Part shown: positions 1 through 8,816 of the stretch, piece after piece
Position numbering within the stretch: the first letter of the stretch is position 1
Layout: every line of letters begins with the position of its first letter
Source of the DNA: an uncultured bacterium
GTDB taxonomy: Bacteria > Actinomycetota > Actinomycetes > S36-B12 > CAIYMF01
Reading direction: 5' to 3'
NCBI GenBank assembly: GCA_903826575.1
Contig: CAIKEU010000064.1
Coordinates: forward strand, 29,073 to 93,072
Length of the DNA: 64,000 nucleotides
Notes under the pieces: generated by a model
Databases searched by the model: none
Told to the model about the DNA's origin: nothing
Seen by the model: the letters and a program-made list of their open reading frames with translations, nothing else
Position numbers and translations under genes: made by a program

Positions 1-1
1 G

Positions 2-961
2 GGCTTCGGCGCCTACGCGCTGATCGCACAGATTCTTATTTTCAATGTGTTGCTGAGCGCGAGTTCGCTTATCGCCGCGCGCTGGTGGCCTCGAGTGCGA
101 CCTACCAAGGCTACGCTGGAGGATCTGTGGTCAGTCAGCATCTGGTTCACCCTTGGCAACCTCGTTGGTTACTGGGGCCAAAGTGCGGACACGCTGGCGC
201 TTGGTCGTACTCAGGCGGCGGCCGAAGTCGGCTACTACAACCGCGGCTACAACCTGATGCAATTGCCGATGCGACACCTTGGCGGAGTGCTGACACGCGT
301 CACGACGCCTGCGTTGTCGTATATGCAGTCCGACATTGAGCGAAGTAAAGCCGCATGGTTGCGCTCGGCCACGCTGTTGGCTCTGGTGTCGTTCCCCGTC
401 TGCCTCGGTATGGCCGCATCCGCGCCCGCCTTGGTGCGCACCCTCTGGGGATCGACGTGGATCCCCGTTGTGCCATTGCTGCAGGTCTTGTCGTTGGCTG
501 GGATTCCGTGGAGTTTGGTAGTCGCGGCTGAAGGTCTGATGATGGCGCGCGGACGAGCCAAGACGTTTTTTTGGCTTTCACTGCTGAACAGTGCAATCAC
601 CATCGTGGCCGTATTGATTGGGGTCAGGTACGGGGCACTCGGTGTCGCGACGGCAATCTTGATTCGCAGTTGCCTCGTTCTGCCCATCTATATTGCTGTC
701 TGCCTGCGCGACATCAATGTCACTTTCGCCGATGTTGTGAAGGCGATCTGGAAGCCGTTGCTTTCCGCGTTCGTTATGGGTGCGCTCGTTTGGGTGGTTG
801 GACTCGGCGTTACTTCACTGGCCTTCCCGCTACTGCTCGTTATCCAAGTCGTTATTGGGGTTTGCGCCATGTGGGTGATGATGCGCATCTTGGCTCCCGA
901 ACTGCTTGCCGAGGCCCGTGGCCTCATTCGGCGCCGCTCGTATGGAGCAGGCGCCGCCTAA
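2..961 (+). CDS. Wzx-type polysaccharide flippase, 5' partial
   Basis: The reading frame is open from base 2, so the GTG at 47 in the ORF track is an artefact of the window edge and the true start lies outside. The visible part starts with GFGAYALIAQ, a typical mid-protein motif of the WzxC/MATE-like lipopolysaccharide flippases, and continues with about seven hydrophobic segments separated by short basic loops. The family moves undecaprenyl-linked repeat units across the cytoplasmic membrane. It fits the glycosyltransferase, Wzz and Wzy genes downstream. Family is fairly sure, substrate unknown. Confidence 0.85.
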   Translation, partial: GFGAYALIAQILIFNVLLSASSLIAARWWPRVRPTKATLEDLWSVSIWFTLGNLVGYWGQSADTLALGRTQAAAEVGYYNRGYNLMQLPMRHLGGVLTRVTTPALSYMQSDIERSKAAWLRSATLLALVSFPVCLGMAASAPALVRTLWGSTWIPVVPLLQVLSLAGIPWSLVVAAEGLMMARGRAKTFFWLSLLNSAITIVAVLIGVRYGALGVATAILIRSCLVLPIYIAVCLRDINVTFADVVKAIWKPLLSAFVMGALVWVVGLGVTSLAFPLLLVIQVVIGVCAMWVMMRILAPELLAEARGLIRRRSYGAGAA

Positions 962-1100
962 TTGACTACGCCGGCCACACTCGGGCACTTCGGAGTGGGC
1001 CGTTCGGTTGATTTGTAGACCGATAATGCCGCCACTGTTAGTTCTGCCTTCGTAGATGTCGAAGAGGTGTGTACCTCACGTAGACAGAAGTTGGCGGGCA

Positions 1101-2591
1101 ATGAACGGACTAACAAGGCGAACTTTGGCCAGACTGGCCGCTGGTCTATCGCTCCTTGCGATCGGCATTCCAGCGATGGCAGCGAGCCCTGCTGCGGCAA
1201 ATTCGGTGTCAGAGCCAAATGTGTCCGCGGCATCTTCAGCAGTGGGGGAGGAATCTCGCGTCACGCCGGCGATGGCCACGACCAGAACGATCGTCCAGGT
1301 CAATCGCAGCTCGTTGTACACCGCAAGCAAGCATCCGCAGGTGGCAATTGCGCGTAGCGGGGTGGGCGTCGAAGTCGGTACGAAGATTACGTTCGCGACT
1401 TCTGGAACCGTCACTGCGATTCGCTTTTACAAAGGCGGCAAAGCAAATGGCGGCCGTCACGTTGGCAGTCTGTGGTCGCCAAGTGGTGCACTCTTGCGTC
1501 ATCAGGTCTTCACGCGCGAGTCCGTTTCGGGCTGGCAGAGTGTTGGGCTGGCTAAGCCGTTGAAAGTGGCTGCCGGTGAAACGGTGATCGTGTCGTATTC
1601 GGCGCCCAAGGGCGGATTTAGTCGGACAGCCCAGGAGTTTGCTCGACGGGTCCAAAGCGGACCGCTCGCCGCGAACGTTGGCGCGGGATTACTCGCCCAC
1701 AAGGCGGGGTCGATTCCAACGTCACGTAGCCGAGTCAATGCGGGTTACCTCGTAGACGTTGTCTTTCAACATGTCTCGCGCCGCACCATCACAGTTCGTA
1801 CGCCTACTCCGTTCAGTACCGGCTGGGCCGCCAGCGGAGTTACGACGTTGAAGCCGTATCGCGGCCCGCTCATGATTACGAAGTCTGGAACCGTGCTCGA
1901 CGGCGTTGATGTCACTGGCTCGATCGTTATCGCGGCGAATAATGTGACGATCCGAAACGCTCGCATCCGGTCGAACACGGACTGGTATGCCGTGCGGCAA
2001 TACCCGGAGTTTCACGGACTAAAGCTTCAGTATGTGGAGATTAGTGCGCTGCCGGGTGCGGTTCCCGATCAAGCTCTTTCGGCGGGAACGAATGCGCTGC
2101 TCGATCACGTCTACATTCACGGAATGCAGCGCGGTGTGTACGTGACATCCGGAATGACAATCAGCAATTCGTACCTTGACGACTTTGTGAACAACAGCGA
2201 CAGTCACGCCCAAGCCATTCTTGCGCTGGGACAGGCGAACCACGTTCGGATCTTCAATAACGTTTTGGGCTGCGGCACAAACATGTGCACCGCGGCTGTG
2301 AGCGTGTTCCCTGAGCGGGGGAGCAATAACGATTGGGTTATCGACTCAAATGTTCTCAACGGTGGTGCTTTCGCCGTCTACCTCGGCTACAGCCCACAGA
2401 ATGGCGAGAAACCCAACACTAATATTCGTTTCACCAACAACATCTTTGGAACGAAGTACTGGCCAAACTCTGGCGAATATGGGCCGGTGGCTTCGTGGTC
2501 GAATGTTGCCAGCAATTCGTGGACGAACAACAGTTGGTTCACCGACGACAACCGCGACGGCTACGTCGTCACCTCACAAGGTGCGCTGTAG
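1101..2591 (+). CDS. Secreted DUF4082 plus beta-helix protein
   Basis: I choose ATG 1101 (MNGLTRRTLARLAAG) over the track start at 1056 because it gives a clean signal peptide with an AMAASPAAA-type cleavage region. The region around residues 70-220 resembles DUF4082 (RFYKGG, HVGSLWS, GWQSVGL, VSYSAP), a beta-sandwich module of secreted actinobacterial proteins. The remainder, with repeating short beta turns and many N and I residues (DGVDVTGSIVIAANNVTIRNA), looks like a right-handed parallel beta-helix of the pectate-lyase fold. No catalytic set could be assigned. Its place inside the polysaccharide cluster suggests binding or trimming of the exported polymer outside the cell. No strong ribosome site is visible. 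Confidence 0.75.
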   Translation: MNGLTRRTLARLAAGLSLLAIGIPAMAASPAAANSVSEPNVSAASSAVGEESRVTPAMATTRTIVQVNRSSLYTASKHPQVAIARSGVGVEVGTKITFATSGTVTAIRFYKGGKANGGRHVGSLWSPSGALLRHQVFTRESVSGWQSVGLAKPLKVAAGETVIVSYSAPKGGFSRTAQEFARRVQSGPLAANVGAGLLAHKAGSIPTSRSRVNAGYLVDVVFQHVSRRTITVRTPTPFSTGWAASGVTTLKPYRGPLMITKSGTVLDGVDVTGSIVIAANNVTIRNARIRSNTDWYAVRQYPEFHGLKLQYVEISALPGAVPDQALSAGTNALLDHVYIHGMQRGVYVTSGMTISNSYLDDFVNNSDSHAQAILALGQANHVRIFNNVLGCGTNMCTAAVSVFPERGSNNDWVIDSNVLNGGAFAVYLGYSPQNGEKPNTNIRFTNNIFGTKYWPNSGEYGPVASWSNVASNSWTNNSWFTDDNRDGYVVTSQGAL

Positions 2592-2772
2592 CTGTCGGGA
2601 CGATCTACCGTCGTATTGGGTGGTTCGTTGGCTCTTCAGACACACAGGGTGATGTCGTTCACCTGTATGGCCGTCTGGGCAGGTGTCGTCCCGGTTACCC
2701 ATGGCATGATCGAAGGGCTGTGCTCAGTGGTTGGCACTGGGCCATCGAGGGCGCCGAGGGGATCGACGAATC

Positions 2773-3540
2773 GTGTCAGGCAAGGACCTAACCTCGACAC
2801 TGTGGGACGCGGCAAATCGGCTCACCCCAGATGCGCGCAGCAAGGCCCGTACCTTTGTTGACACCGTTGGCGCACCTTTTCTTGGCTCCATCAATGGTTC
2901 GGGATCACGTAAAGACGTCGCGATCACCTTTGATGATGGCCCGGAGCCGACGGTGACGCCGCACTTGCTCGCACTGTTGCGTGAACACAATGTCAAACTC
3001 ACGTTCTTTGTTCTGCTAACGCAATGTCGGCGCTATCCAGAGCTGCTGCAAGCGATTGTGGCCGATGGGCACGAGATCGCCCTACACGGCGTGGACCATC
3101 GCCGAATTACCGGCTTGCCTTACGGCTTGGCCGTCGACTATCTCAGTAACGCCAAGCTCGAGCTGGAACAGCTCACCGGTCAGAAAATCAATTTCTATCG
3201 ACCGCCTTATGGGTCCCAATCGGTTGCCTCCTGGAATGCCGCTCGAAAAGCTGGTTTGCAGGTCGTTGCTTGGAGTTGTGATGGCGCCGACTGGGTTGAT
3301 CGTGAAGTCGACTCCGTCGTTGCAGATTCGATGGCTCGACTCAACAGCGGCGGAATTTTGCTGCTCCATGAGCGTCTTGAGCCTGATCCTCAGCGTGACG
3401 CGCCTAAGACGACATTCAATCGAATCGACATGACGGATCGATTGCTCAATCAGGTTGCGGCCAAAGGTTGGGCAGCGGCACCAGTGGGCTCGATGGTGAG
3501 TGAGTCCGGCGCCAAACGGACTGTTTGGTTGAGGCCGTAG
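2773..3540 (+). CDS. NodB-family polysaccharide deacetylase
   Basis: NodB homology (carbohydrate esterase 4) motifs occur in order: FDDGPE with the catalytic and metal-binding aspartates, HGVDH supplying the two metal histidines, RPPYG, WSCDGADW, and the final LLLHE. The family removes N- or O-acetyl groups from polysaccharides. I prefer GTG 2773 to the TTG at 2731 because an AGGGG sequence lies about 10 nt upstream. There is no signal peptide, so the enzyme may act in the cytoplasm on lipid-linked intermediates or be anchored by other means. It lies 2 nt before the next glycosyltransferase gene, suggesting one transcript. Confidence 0.85.
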   Translation: MSGKDLTSTLWDAANRLTPDARSKARTFVDTVGAPFLGSINGSGSRKDVAITFDDGPEPTVTPHLLALLREHNVKLTFFVLLTQCRRYPELLQAIVADGHEIALHGVDHRRITGLPYGLAVDYLSNAKLELEQLTGQKINFYRPPYGSQSVASWNAARKAGLQVVAWSCDGADWVDREVDSVVADSMARLNSGGILLLHERLEPDPQRDAPKTTFNRIDMTDRLLNQVAAKGWAAAPVGSMVSESGAKRTVWLRP

Positions 3541-3542
3541 CG

Positions 3543-4436
3543 ATGACAGACCACACACGGGAGAGTTCGACGGCGGCGTCAACAGAGGCCTTTCCCATTG
3601 CCAGCATCGTAATCCCCGCGCATAACGAGCAATCCGTAATTGGCAGAACACTGTCGACTTTGCTGGAAAATGCCGCTGAGGGTGAGTTTGACATCGTCGT
3701 CGTATGTAACGGCTGCAATGATGCAACGCAATCTGTAAGCGAAGAATTCGCTCATCGAGGAGTGCGCACACTCTCTATTGAAACGGCATCCAAGATTGCC
3801 GCCTTGAATGCGGGTGACGCCGTCGTATCAGCAATGCCAAGGGTTTACCTAGACGCTGATGTGCGCATCACAGCGGCGTCCGTTCGCAAACTCGTCGCGA
3901 CGCTAGCTGCAGGGGCTCTGGTGGCCGCTCCTCGAGTCCAGCTCGACGTCGAGCAGTGTTCAACCCTGGTGCGCGCTTACTTCAATGTCTGGTCACAGCT
4001 AGGCCACGTCAGCCGGGGTCTGGGCTCAGGTGTGTACGCATTGTCCGGTGAAGGCCGGTCCAAGTTTGACGAATTCCCACACGTGATGGGCGACGATTAC
4101 TTCATTTACTGTCTCGTCGACGACGATGAGCGGGTGAGTCCGGTTGACGCAATCTCGACCGTTGTCCCGCCACTGACGATGAAAGATCTGGCCAAGCGTC
4201 GGTTGCGAATTGAGAAGGGGAACTCGGAAATTCGTTCCCAATCGCCTTCGTCATCGTCGGGCGCGGGTTTGGTTGATGTCCTCAAGAAGCAACCACGGCT
4301 ATTGCCAAACGCTGCCCTGTACGCCGGTATCCATGGTTGGGCGAGGTTGCGCGTGCGAGGGCAATCCAGTGCCCAGGTGGGTTGGCAGCGAACAGATCCC
4401 CAGCGGCCCGCGTCGAAAGGAGACAGCAGGCCATGA
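3543..4436 (+). CDS. Family 2 glycosyltransferase
   Basis: The N-terminus IVIPAHNEQSVIGRTL is the GT-A fold nucleotide-binding start of GT2 enzymes. YLDADVRI contains the DxD-like metal site and GDDYFI is placed like the acceptor-side acidic motif. ATG 3543 is taken instead of the upstream TTG 3525; it follows the deacetylase stop by 2 nt. The ORF overlaps the next glycosyltransferase start by 4 bp (ATGA), indicating translational coupling. There is no membrane segment except possible amphipathic stretches. It probably adds a sugar to a lipid-linked exopolysaccharide unit; donor and acceptor cannot be read from sequence. Confidence 0.8.
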   Translation: MTDHTRESSTAASTEAFPIASIVIPAHNEQSVIGRTLSTLLENAAEGEFDIVVVCNGCNDATQSVSEEFAHRGVRTLSIETASKIAALNAGDAVVSAMPRVYLDADVRITAASVRKLVATLAAGALVAAPRVQLDVEQCSTLVRAYFNVWSQLGHVSRGLGSGVYALSGEGRSKFDEFPHVMGDDYFIYCLVDDDERVSPVDAISTVVPPLTMKDLAKRRLRIEKGNSEIRSQSPSSSSGAGLVDVLKKQPRLLPNAALYAGIHGWARLRVRGQSSAQVGWQRTDPQRPASKGDSRP

Positions 4437-5362
4437 CCAGAGACGGCCTCGTTTCCATTGTTATGGTGACGTACAACAGTGCTGACTGGCTTGACTCATC
4501 GATCGGTACGATCGGTCGAGGCGCTGTCGATGTTCCGTGCGAGGTGATCGTTGTCGACAATGCCTCGGCAGACGACAGTGTTCGTCAACTCCAGACACGA
4601 TTCCCTGACGTAAAGCTCATCGTGAATCCCGTCAATGAAGGCTTTGCGCGGGCAGTTAATCGGGGCGCGGCCACCGCGGAAGGTGACTGGATTTTGCTGT
4701 TGAATCCCGACACCGAGGTGGCCGAAGGCGCGATCGACGCTCTCGTTACCTTTGCTCAGACCAATCCGGGTCATGGCATCTACGGCGGACGGACGGTGAC
4801 GCCGGTCGGTGACGTGGATCCGTCTTCGTGCTGGGGGCTGCCGAGTGTCTGGAGCACAGCCTGCTTTGGATTGGGCTTATCCACGGCGTTCAAGAAATCA
4901 CTGGTCTTTGATCCTGAATCGCTGGGACGTTGGCAGCGCGACTCTGTTCGCGAAGTAGGTTTCGTATCAGGAAGTCTGCTGTTGGTGCCCCGTGAGGTGT
5001 GGAAAGAACTTGGCGGCTTCGACGAACGCTTCTTCGTCTATGGCGAGGATGCTGACCTTGGGGCCCGTGCACATGCGCTTGGCTACCGTCCGATCGTCAC
5101 CCCAAATGCGACGATCGTGCACGCGGTTGGAGCCTCTTCTACCCGAGTTAACAAATTGGTGTTGCTGTTCGCGGGAAAGGCCACGTACGCAGACACTCAT
5201 TTTCACGGCATCGGCCGGCCCTTGAGCAAGGTGATGTTGCAATCGGGCGTCGGGATTCGCGCGCTGCTGTCATCTGTCAGCAAGCGGGAGACCGGTTGGG
5301 CTGGAGCGTGGCAGCGGCGACGGGAGTGGAGAAATGGCTTTCCACTGCAAGATCAGTGCTAG
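4433..5362 (+). CDS. Family 2 glycosyltransferase, rhamnosyltransferase-like
   Basis: ATG 4433 is preceded by a strong AAAGGAG and overlaps the upstream stop by 4 bp, so the longer track start at 4337 is rejected. The protein shows VIVVDNASADDS, NEGFARAVNRG and LLLNPDTEV, the signature run of the WbbL/RfbF-like rhamnosyltransferase group of GT2, followed by GGFDERFFVYGEDADL. The complete dTDP-L-rhamnose pathway about 4 kb downstream makes rhamnosyl transfer plausible, but this specificity is inference. It is probably a cytoplasmic enzyme acting at the inner membrane face. Confidence 0.82.
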   Translation: MTRDGLVSIVMVTYNSADWLDSSIGTIGRGAVDVPCEVIVVDNASADDSVRQLQTRFPDVKLIVNPVNEGFARAVNRGAATAEGDWILLLNPDTEVAEGAIDALVTFAQTNPGHGIYGGRTVTPVGDVDPSSCWGLPSVWSTACFGLGLSTAFKKSLVFDPESLGRWQRDSVREVGFVSGSLLLVPREVWKELGGFDERFFVYGEDADLGARAHALGYRPIVTPNATIVHAVGASSTRVNKLVLLFAGKATYADTHFHGIGRPLSKVMLQSGVGIRALLSSVSKRETGWAGAWQRRREWRNGFPLQDQC

Positions 5363-5522
5363 CTAGCGAAAGCTGCGCGGATTGCCTTATGAATCAAATG
5401 TGAAAAACCCGTTTAGCCCACTTTGGAGGTTCTTTCGAGCGGGGTTCGTCGGTCTCTGGCTGGCATACTCAATGGTGAAGTGTTTACGCAGCACGAAGTG
5501 AAAGCGAAATGAAGGGCTAGTT

Positions 5523-6224
5523 ATGGACTTCTGGACAGGGATCCAGGTACTCAAGCGACAGTGGAAGGCATGGCTCGCGGGTCTACTAATCACTGCTCTG
5601 GCTGCTGCCGGTGCCTTCCTGCTGGTCAAGCCGAAGTACACAGCTACGTCTGACAACCTCATGCTTCTGCCGACGCAGTCCGGTATCAACGTGCAGCCCT
5701 ACCAGGCCAATCCATACCTGAATATCTCGGCTGGTCTTACGGTGACTGCGGAAACGATGATTCAGGCCATGAACGGCGATGCCACGTTAGATACGCTCAC
5801 CCAGGAAGGCGCCGTTGGCAAGTACTCGGCCATTGGGTTCATGGGTGATGCTCCGATCGTGACCTTGCAGGTGGATGCTGCGAGCGATCAGGATGCTATG
5901 AAGGGCTTGAACTTGTATGGCGAGCAGTTGCGAAAGCAACTCGCTCTTCTCCAGCAGCAGGCGCAGGTCCCGGCCGAACAGGTCATCTCGGCCACGGCAG
6001 TCCGCTACCCGGTTGCCTCCACCAAGGACACGGGTAGCCGCACTCGCGCACTGATCGGCGTTCTCGCCGTGGGTACGATCTTGTCGATCTTCTCGGCCTT
6101 CCTAGCCGAACAACGACGTCGTAACCGGCTGCGTTCCGAAGCGCTCAAGCGCTCAGTCGCGGGCGATGAAGATCTGCTCGACGAGCACGAACTAATCGTG
6201 GACACCAAACCAGCCACCATCTGA
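5523..6224 (+). CDS. Wzz-type polysaccharide co-polymerase
   Basis: This 233-aa protein has an N-terminal membrane helix (about 18-36), a periplasm-like loop of about 140 residues that ends in a Q-rich coiled region (LALLQQQAQ), and a second membrane helix (about 175-192) before a basic, charged tail. That layout is the chain-length determinant (Wzz/PCP) family. No tyrosine-kinase domain is fused and no cognate kinase gene lies in the window. The gene ends 1 nt before the polymerase gene. Chain-length control of the exported polysaccharide is the likely role. Confidence 0.75.
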   Translation: MDFWTGIQVLKRQWKAWLAGLLITALAAAGAFLLVKPKYTATSDNLMLLPTQSGINVQPYQANPYLNISAGLTVTAETMIQAMNGDATLDTLTQEGAVGKYSAIGFMGDAPIVTLQVDAASDQDAMKGLNLYGEQLRKQLALLQQQAQVPAEQVISATAVRYPVASTKDTGSRTRALIGVLAVGTILSIFSAFLAEQRRRNRLRSEALKRSVAGDEDLLDEHELIVDTKPATI

Positions 6225-6225
6225 G

Positions 6226-7599
6226 ATGAGTGTTCAACGGCTTGACGTTCCGCAAGGAACTGATGCTCCGTCAATTGTGAGAGCCCCGTTGGATGCCCGC
6301 GGGCTGCTCGTTGTTTTCATGCTCCTGCTGTTCTTGATTCCAGCTCGATTGGTCATCGGTGCCATGGGCGCACCCGGATCACCGGCCGCATTGTTTTCCC
6401 TTGGGCTGCTGGTGTGGTGGCTAGCTGGTCAAATCATGAGCCACGATTGGAATGCTCCAGGCCGTCATCCCATTCGACTGATCATCATGATCTTTACCCT
6501 CGCGGCACTCACGTCGTATGTCTTCGGCGCGCTTTATGGTCTTCCCGATATTGAAGCGTCAGGTGCCGATCGCGGGATGCTCAGTGTTTTGGGTTGGGTG
6601 GGACTGTGCTTGGTTGCCTGCGACATGTTGAAGAGCCGCGAAAGTATTGATCGACTACTTCAGGTTCTGACGTATCTGGTCGCGTTTGTCGCCATTCTCG
6701 GAATCATTCAATTCGTCACCCACTTCGACATCAGCAATTACATAGCGATCCCGGGGCTGACACCGAATGGAACGTTGAACACCACGGCTGATAGGTCTGG
6801 CTTCCTGCGCGTCTCGGCCACCACTTCGCACCCCATTGAGTTCGGTGTGATGGTTGCGTCGGTCTATCCGTTGGCTTTGCACTATGCACTTGATGATCAG
6901 CGTGCGGCAAAGTGGCTCCGATGGACTGTTGTCGTTGTCCTTACTATTGCGATCCCGCTGTCCGTCTCACGCTCGGCGATCCTTGGGATCACAGTGGCAA
7001 TGATCGTTTTGCTTATCTCGTGGCCGTCATCACGTCGTTGGATGGCTCTCCTCGTGACACCACTTATCTTGGCCGCGATGCGTGTGACGATGCCCGGGCT
7101 GCTGGGCACGCTGTTCTCGGGCTTCACGCACTCGGACGACAGCATCAAAGGCCGAACTGATGACTACGCGGTCATCGGTGCTTACATCAGTAGATCGCCA
7201 TTTGTGGGTACCGGTTTCGGAACCTTCATTCCAAAGACGAACATCATCCTTGATAACCAGTACCTCGGCTCCACGGTGGAGATGGGTTACTTGGGTTCCG
7301 GCCTTCTTATCGTGATGATGCTTGTCGGTTTCGCAACGGCTCGAGGAGTTGTTCGACGGGCACCGGATGCTGCGACGCGTTCGCTCGGCGTCTCGCTGTC
7401 GGCGTCGATTTTGGTGCTTGGTGTCACGTTCGCGACCTTCGACGGGCTGGGTTTCCCGATTGCAGCCGCGCTACTGTTTCTTCTACTCGGCGTTACCGGT
7501 GCGTTGTGGCGAGTGGTCGGTGGACCTTCTGCAGTTCAACGAGTACCGGGATGGATGAGGCGCGGAGACGATTACGTGGATGCGATAGCTGGGAACTAG
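6226..7599 (+). CDS. O-antigen ligase/polymerase family (Wzy-like)
   Basis: A 457-aa integral membrane protein with about ten to twelve hydrophobic helices. A long extracytoplasmic loop in the middle carries SRSAILG and, further on, GTGFGTFIPKTN, placed like the conserved loop of O-antigen ligase/Wzy_C proteins. In this cluster the probable role is polymerisation of undecaprenyl-linked repeats, with Wzx (upstream) and the Wzz-like protein (1 nt upstream). Ligase and polymerase cannot be told apart by eye. Confidence 0.75.
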   Translation: MSVQRLDVPQGTDAPSIVRAPLDARGLLVVFMLLLFLIPARLVIGAMGAPGSPAALFSLGLLVWWLAGQIMSHDWNAPGRHPIRLIIMIFTLAALTSYVFGALYGLPDIEASGADRGMLSVLGWVGLCLVACDMLKSRESIDRLLQVLTYLVAFVAILGIIQFVTHFDISNYIAIPGLTPNGTLNTTADRSGFLRVSATTSHPIEFGVMVASVYPLALHYALDDQRAAKWLRWTVVVVLTIAIPLSVSRSAILGITVAMIVLLISWPSSRRWMALLVTPLILAAMRVTMPGLLGTLFSGFTHSDDSIKGRTDDYAVIGAYISRSPFVGTGFGTFIPKTNIILDNQYLGSTVEMGYLGSGLLIVMMLVGFATARGVVRRAPDAATRSLGVSLSASILVLGVTFATFDGLGFPIAAALLFLLLGVTGALWRVVGGPSAVQRVPGWMRRGDDYVDAIAGN

Positions 7600-7606
7600 T
7601 GAGGAC

Positions 7607-8746
7607 GTGATGTTGCGCTCGCTCACTCGATTGGGATTTGCCTGCAATTGGGATCCAGATCGCACACGTACGTGGTCCGGGACGAACTGGGCTCTAATGA
7701 CCGCGTTGCAGACTCACGTCGACACTGTCGACGTCGGCACACACATGTCGCTACCGGCAAGACGAGCGTGGCAACTGGCCACCCGTCGTCGGCGTAATGG
7801 TTCATGGGTTTCTACGTGGGAGACGACACCGCAGTGGGAAAAGTATCTACGCGCTGACGTCCAAAAACGTGTCACCGCGACCCATTGCGATGCAGTGCTC
7901 GAGATTCAAGATGTGGGAATTCTCGATCGACCATTCTTCATCTATCAGGATCTGAGCTATGACGTTCTTGTTCGCGAGCTCGAATCAGGCGACGAGGGAG
8001 TGAGCCACTTTTTCAAAAGCCTCGACCGCGATGTCATCAACCGGCGTCGTGCCCGCCAACACGAGGTGTTTGCGCGCGCAACAGGTGTCATGGCCATGAG
8101 CGGGTCCTATGCACAAAGCTTGGTGAACGATTCCGGGCTGCCGCCGGATAAGGTCCACGTCGTCTACCCGGGTGCGACATCGCTCTCGGCGGACGTTAAT
8201 GTCACTCCTCGGCGTATCCGTGATGGCTCGCGAACAAAGTTGCTCTTCATCGGAACGACTTTCATTGTCAAGGCCGGTGACGTGGTTCTTCGGGCGTTCG
8301 AGCTCCTTCGCGAAACCGACACTTCTCTTACTTTGACGATCGTCGGGCCCGACAGGTGGCCGGTTGATGGTCCGGTTCCTGACGGGGTTGACTTCCGTGG
8401 ACGTGTGCCGCGCGCCGAGATCGCCAGAATCATGGATGAGCATGACCTGTTTGTCATGCCTTCGAGGCTTGAAGGTTTCGGAATGGTCTTCGTTGAGGCT
8501 CTCGCCCGAGGACTTCCATGTATAGGCCGCAATGCGTTCGCCATGCCTGAACTCATCGAGGATGGAGTCACTGGGGCGATCGTTGACACGCTTGATCCCG
8601 TGGTCGTTGCTCAAGCTATCTCGCAGACTCTCGCTAATGATGCAATCTTTGCCGAGGTGGAGCGGCGTGCAGACGATGTGGCCGCGAAATTCAGTTGGGA
8701 CCGTTCAGCCACGACGGTGATCGACATCATTGAATCGAGTATGTGA
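7607..8746 (+). CDS. Family 4 glycosyltransferase
   Basis: A GT-B fold glycosyltransferase. The C-terminal half holds LLFIGTTFIVKAGDVVLRAF, TIVGPDRW, and the donor-binding FVMPSRLEGFGMVFVEALARG, where the E-x7-E pattern of GT4 enzymes can be seen, then GAIVDTLDP. GTG 7607 is directly followed by ATG 7610 and a GAGGA sequence lies just upstream; either could be used. It follows the polymerase gene by 7 nt. It probably adds one sugar of the repeat unit. Confidence 0.8.
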   Translation: MMLRSLTRLGFACNWDPDRTRTWSGTNWALMTALQTHVDTVDVGTHMSLPARRAWQLATRRRRNGSWVSTWETTPQWEKYLRADVQKRVTATHCDAVLEIQDVGILDRPFFIYQDLSYDVLVRELESGDEGVSHFFKSLDRDVINRRRARQHEVFARATGVMAMSGSYAQSLVNDSGLPPDKVHVVYPGATSLSADVNVTPRRIRDGSRTKLLFIGTTFIVKAGDVVLRAFELLRETDTSLTLTIVGPDRWPVDGPVPDGVDFRGRVPRAEIARIMDEHDLFVMPSRLEGFGMVFVEALARGLPCIGRNAFAMPELIEDGVTGAIVDTLDPVVVAQAISQTLANDAIFAEVERRADDVAAKFSWDRSATTVIDIIESSM

Positions 8747-8804
8747 GGTATCGAAGAAGATCGATTGCGACCTGAGCGGCGGGCGCTTGCGAACGTCGAT
8801 CCAG

Positions 8805-8810
8805 TATCCT
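8805..8810 (+). promoter_or_regulatory. -10 element, leaderless promoter of rmlB
   Basis: TATCCT lies exactly 6 nt before ATG 8817. This spacing places the transcript start on or next to the start codon, and no ribosome site precedes the ATG. No good -35 hexamer is visible. Confidence 0.6.
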
Positions 8811-8816
8811 TTACTC

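Noticed and set aside
3082-3771. 229-aa minus-strand ORF
   Set aside because: It lies fully antisense to the NodB deacetylase and the start of a glycosyltransferase, whose motifs are clear, and has a biased unstructured composition.
7985-8614. 209-aa minus-strand ORF
   Set aside because: Shadow of the family 4 glycosyltransferase gene; no recognisable domain.
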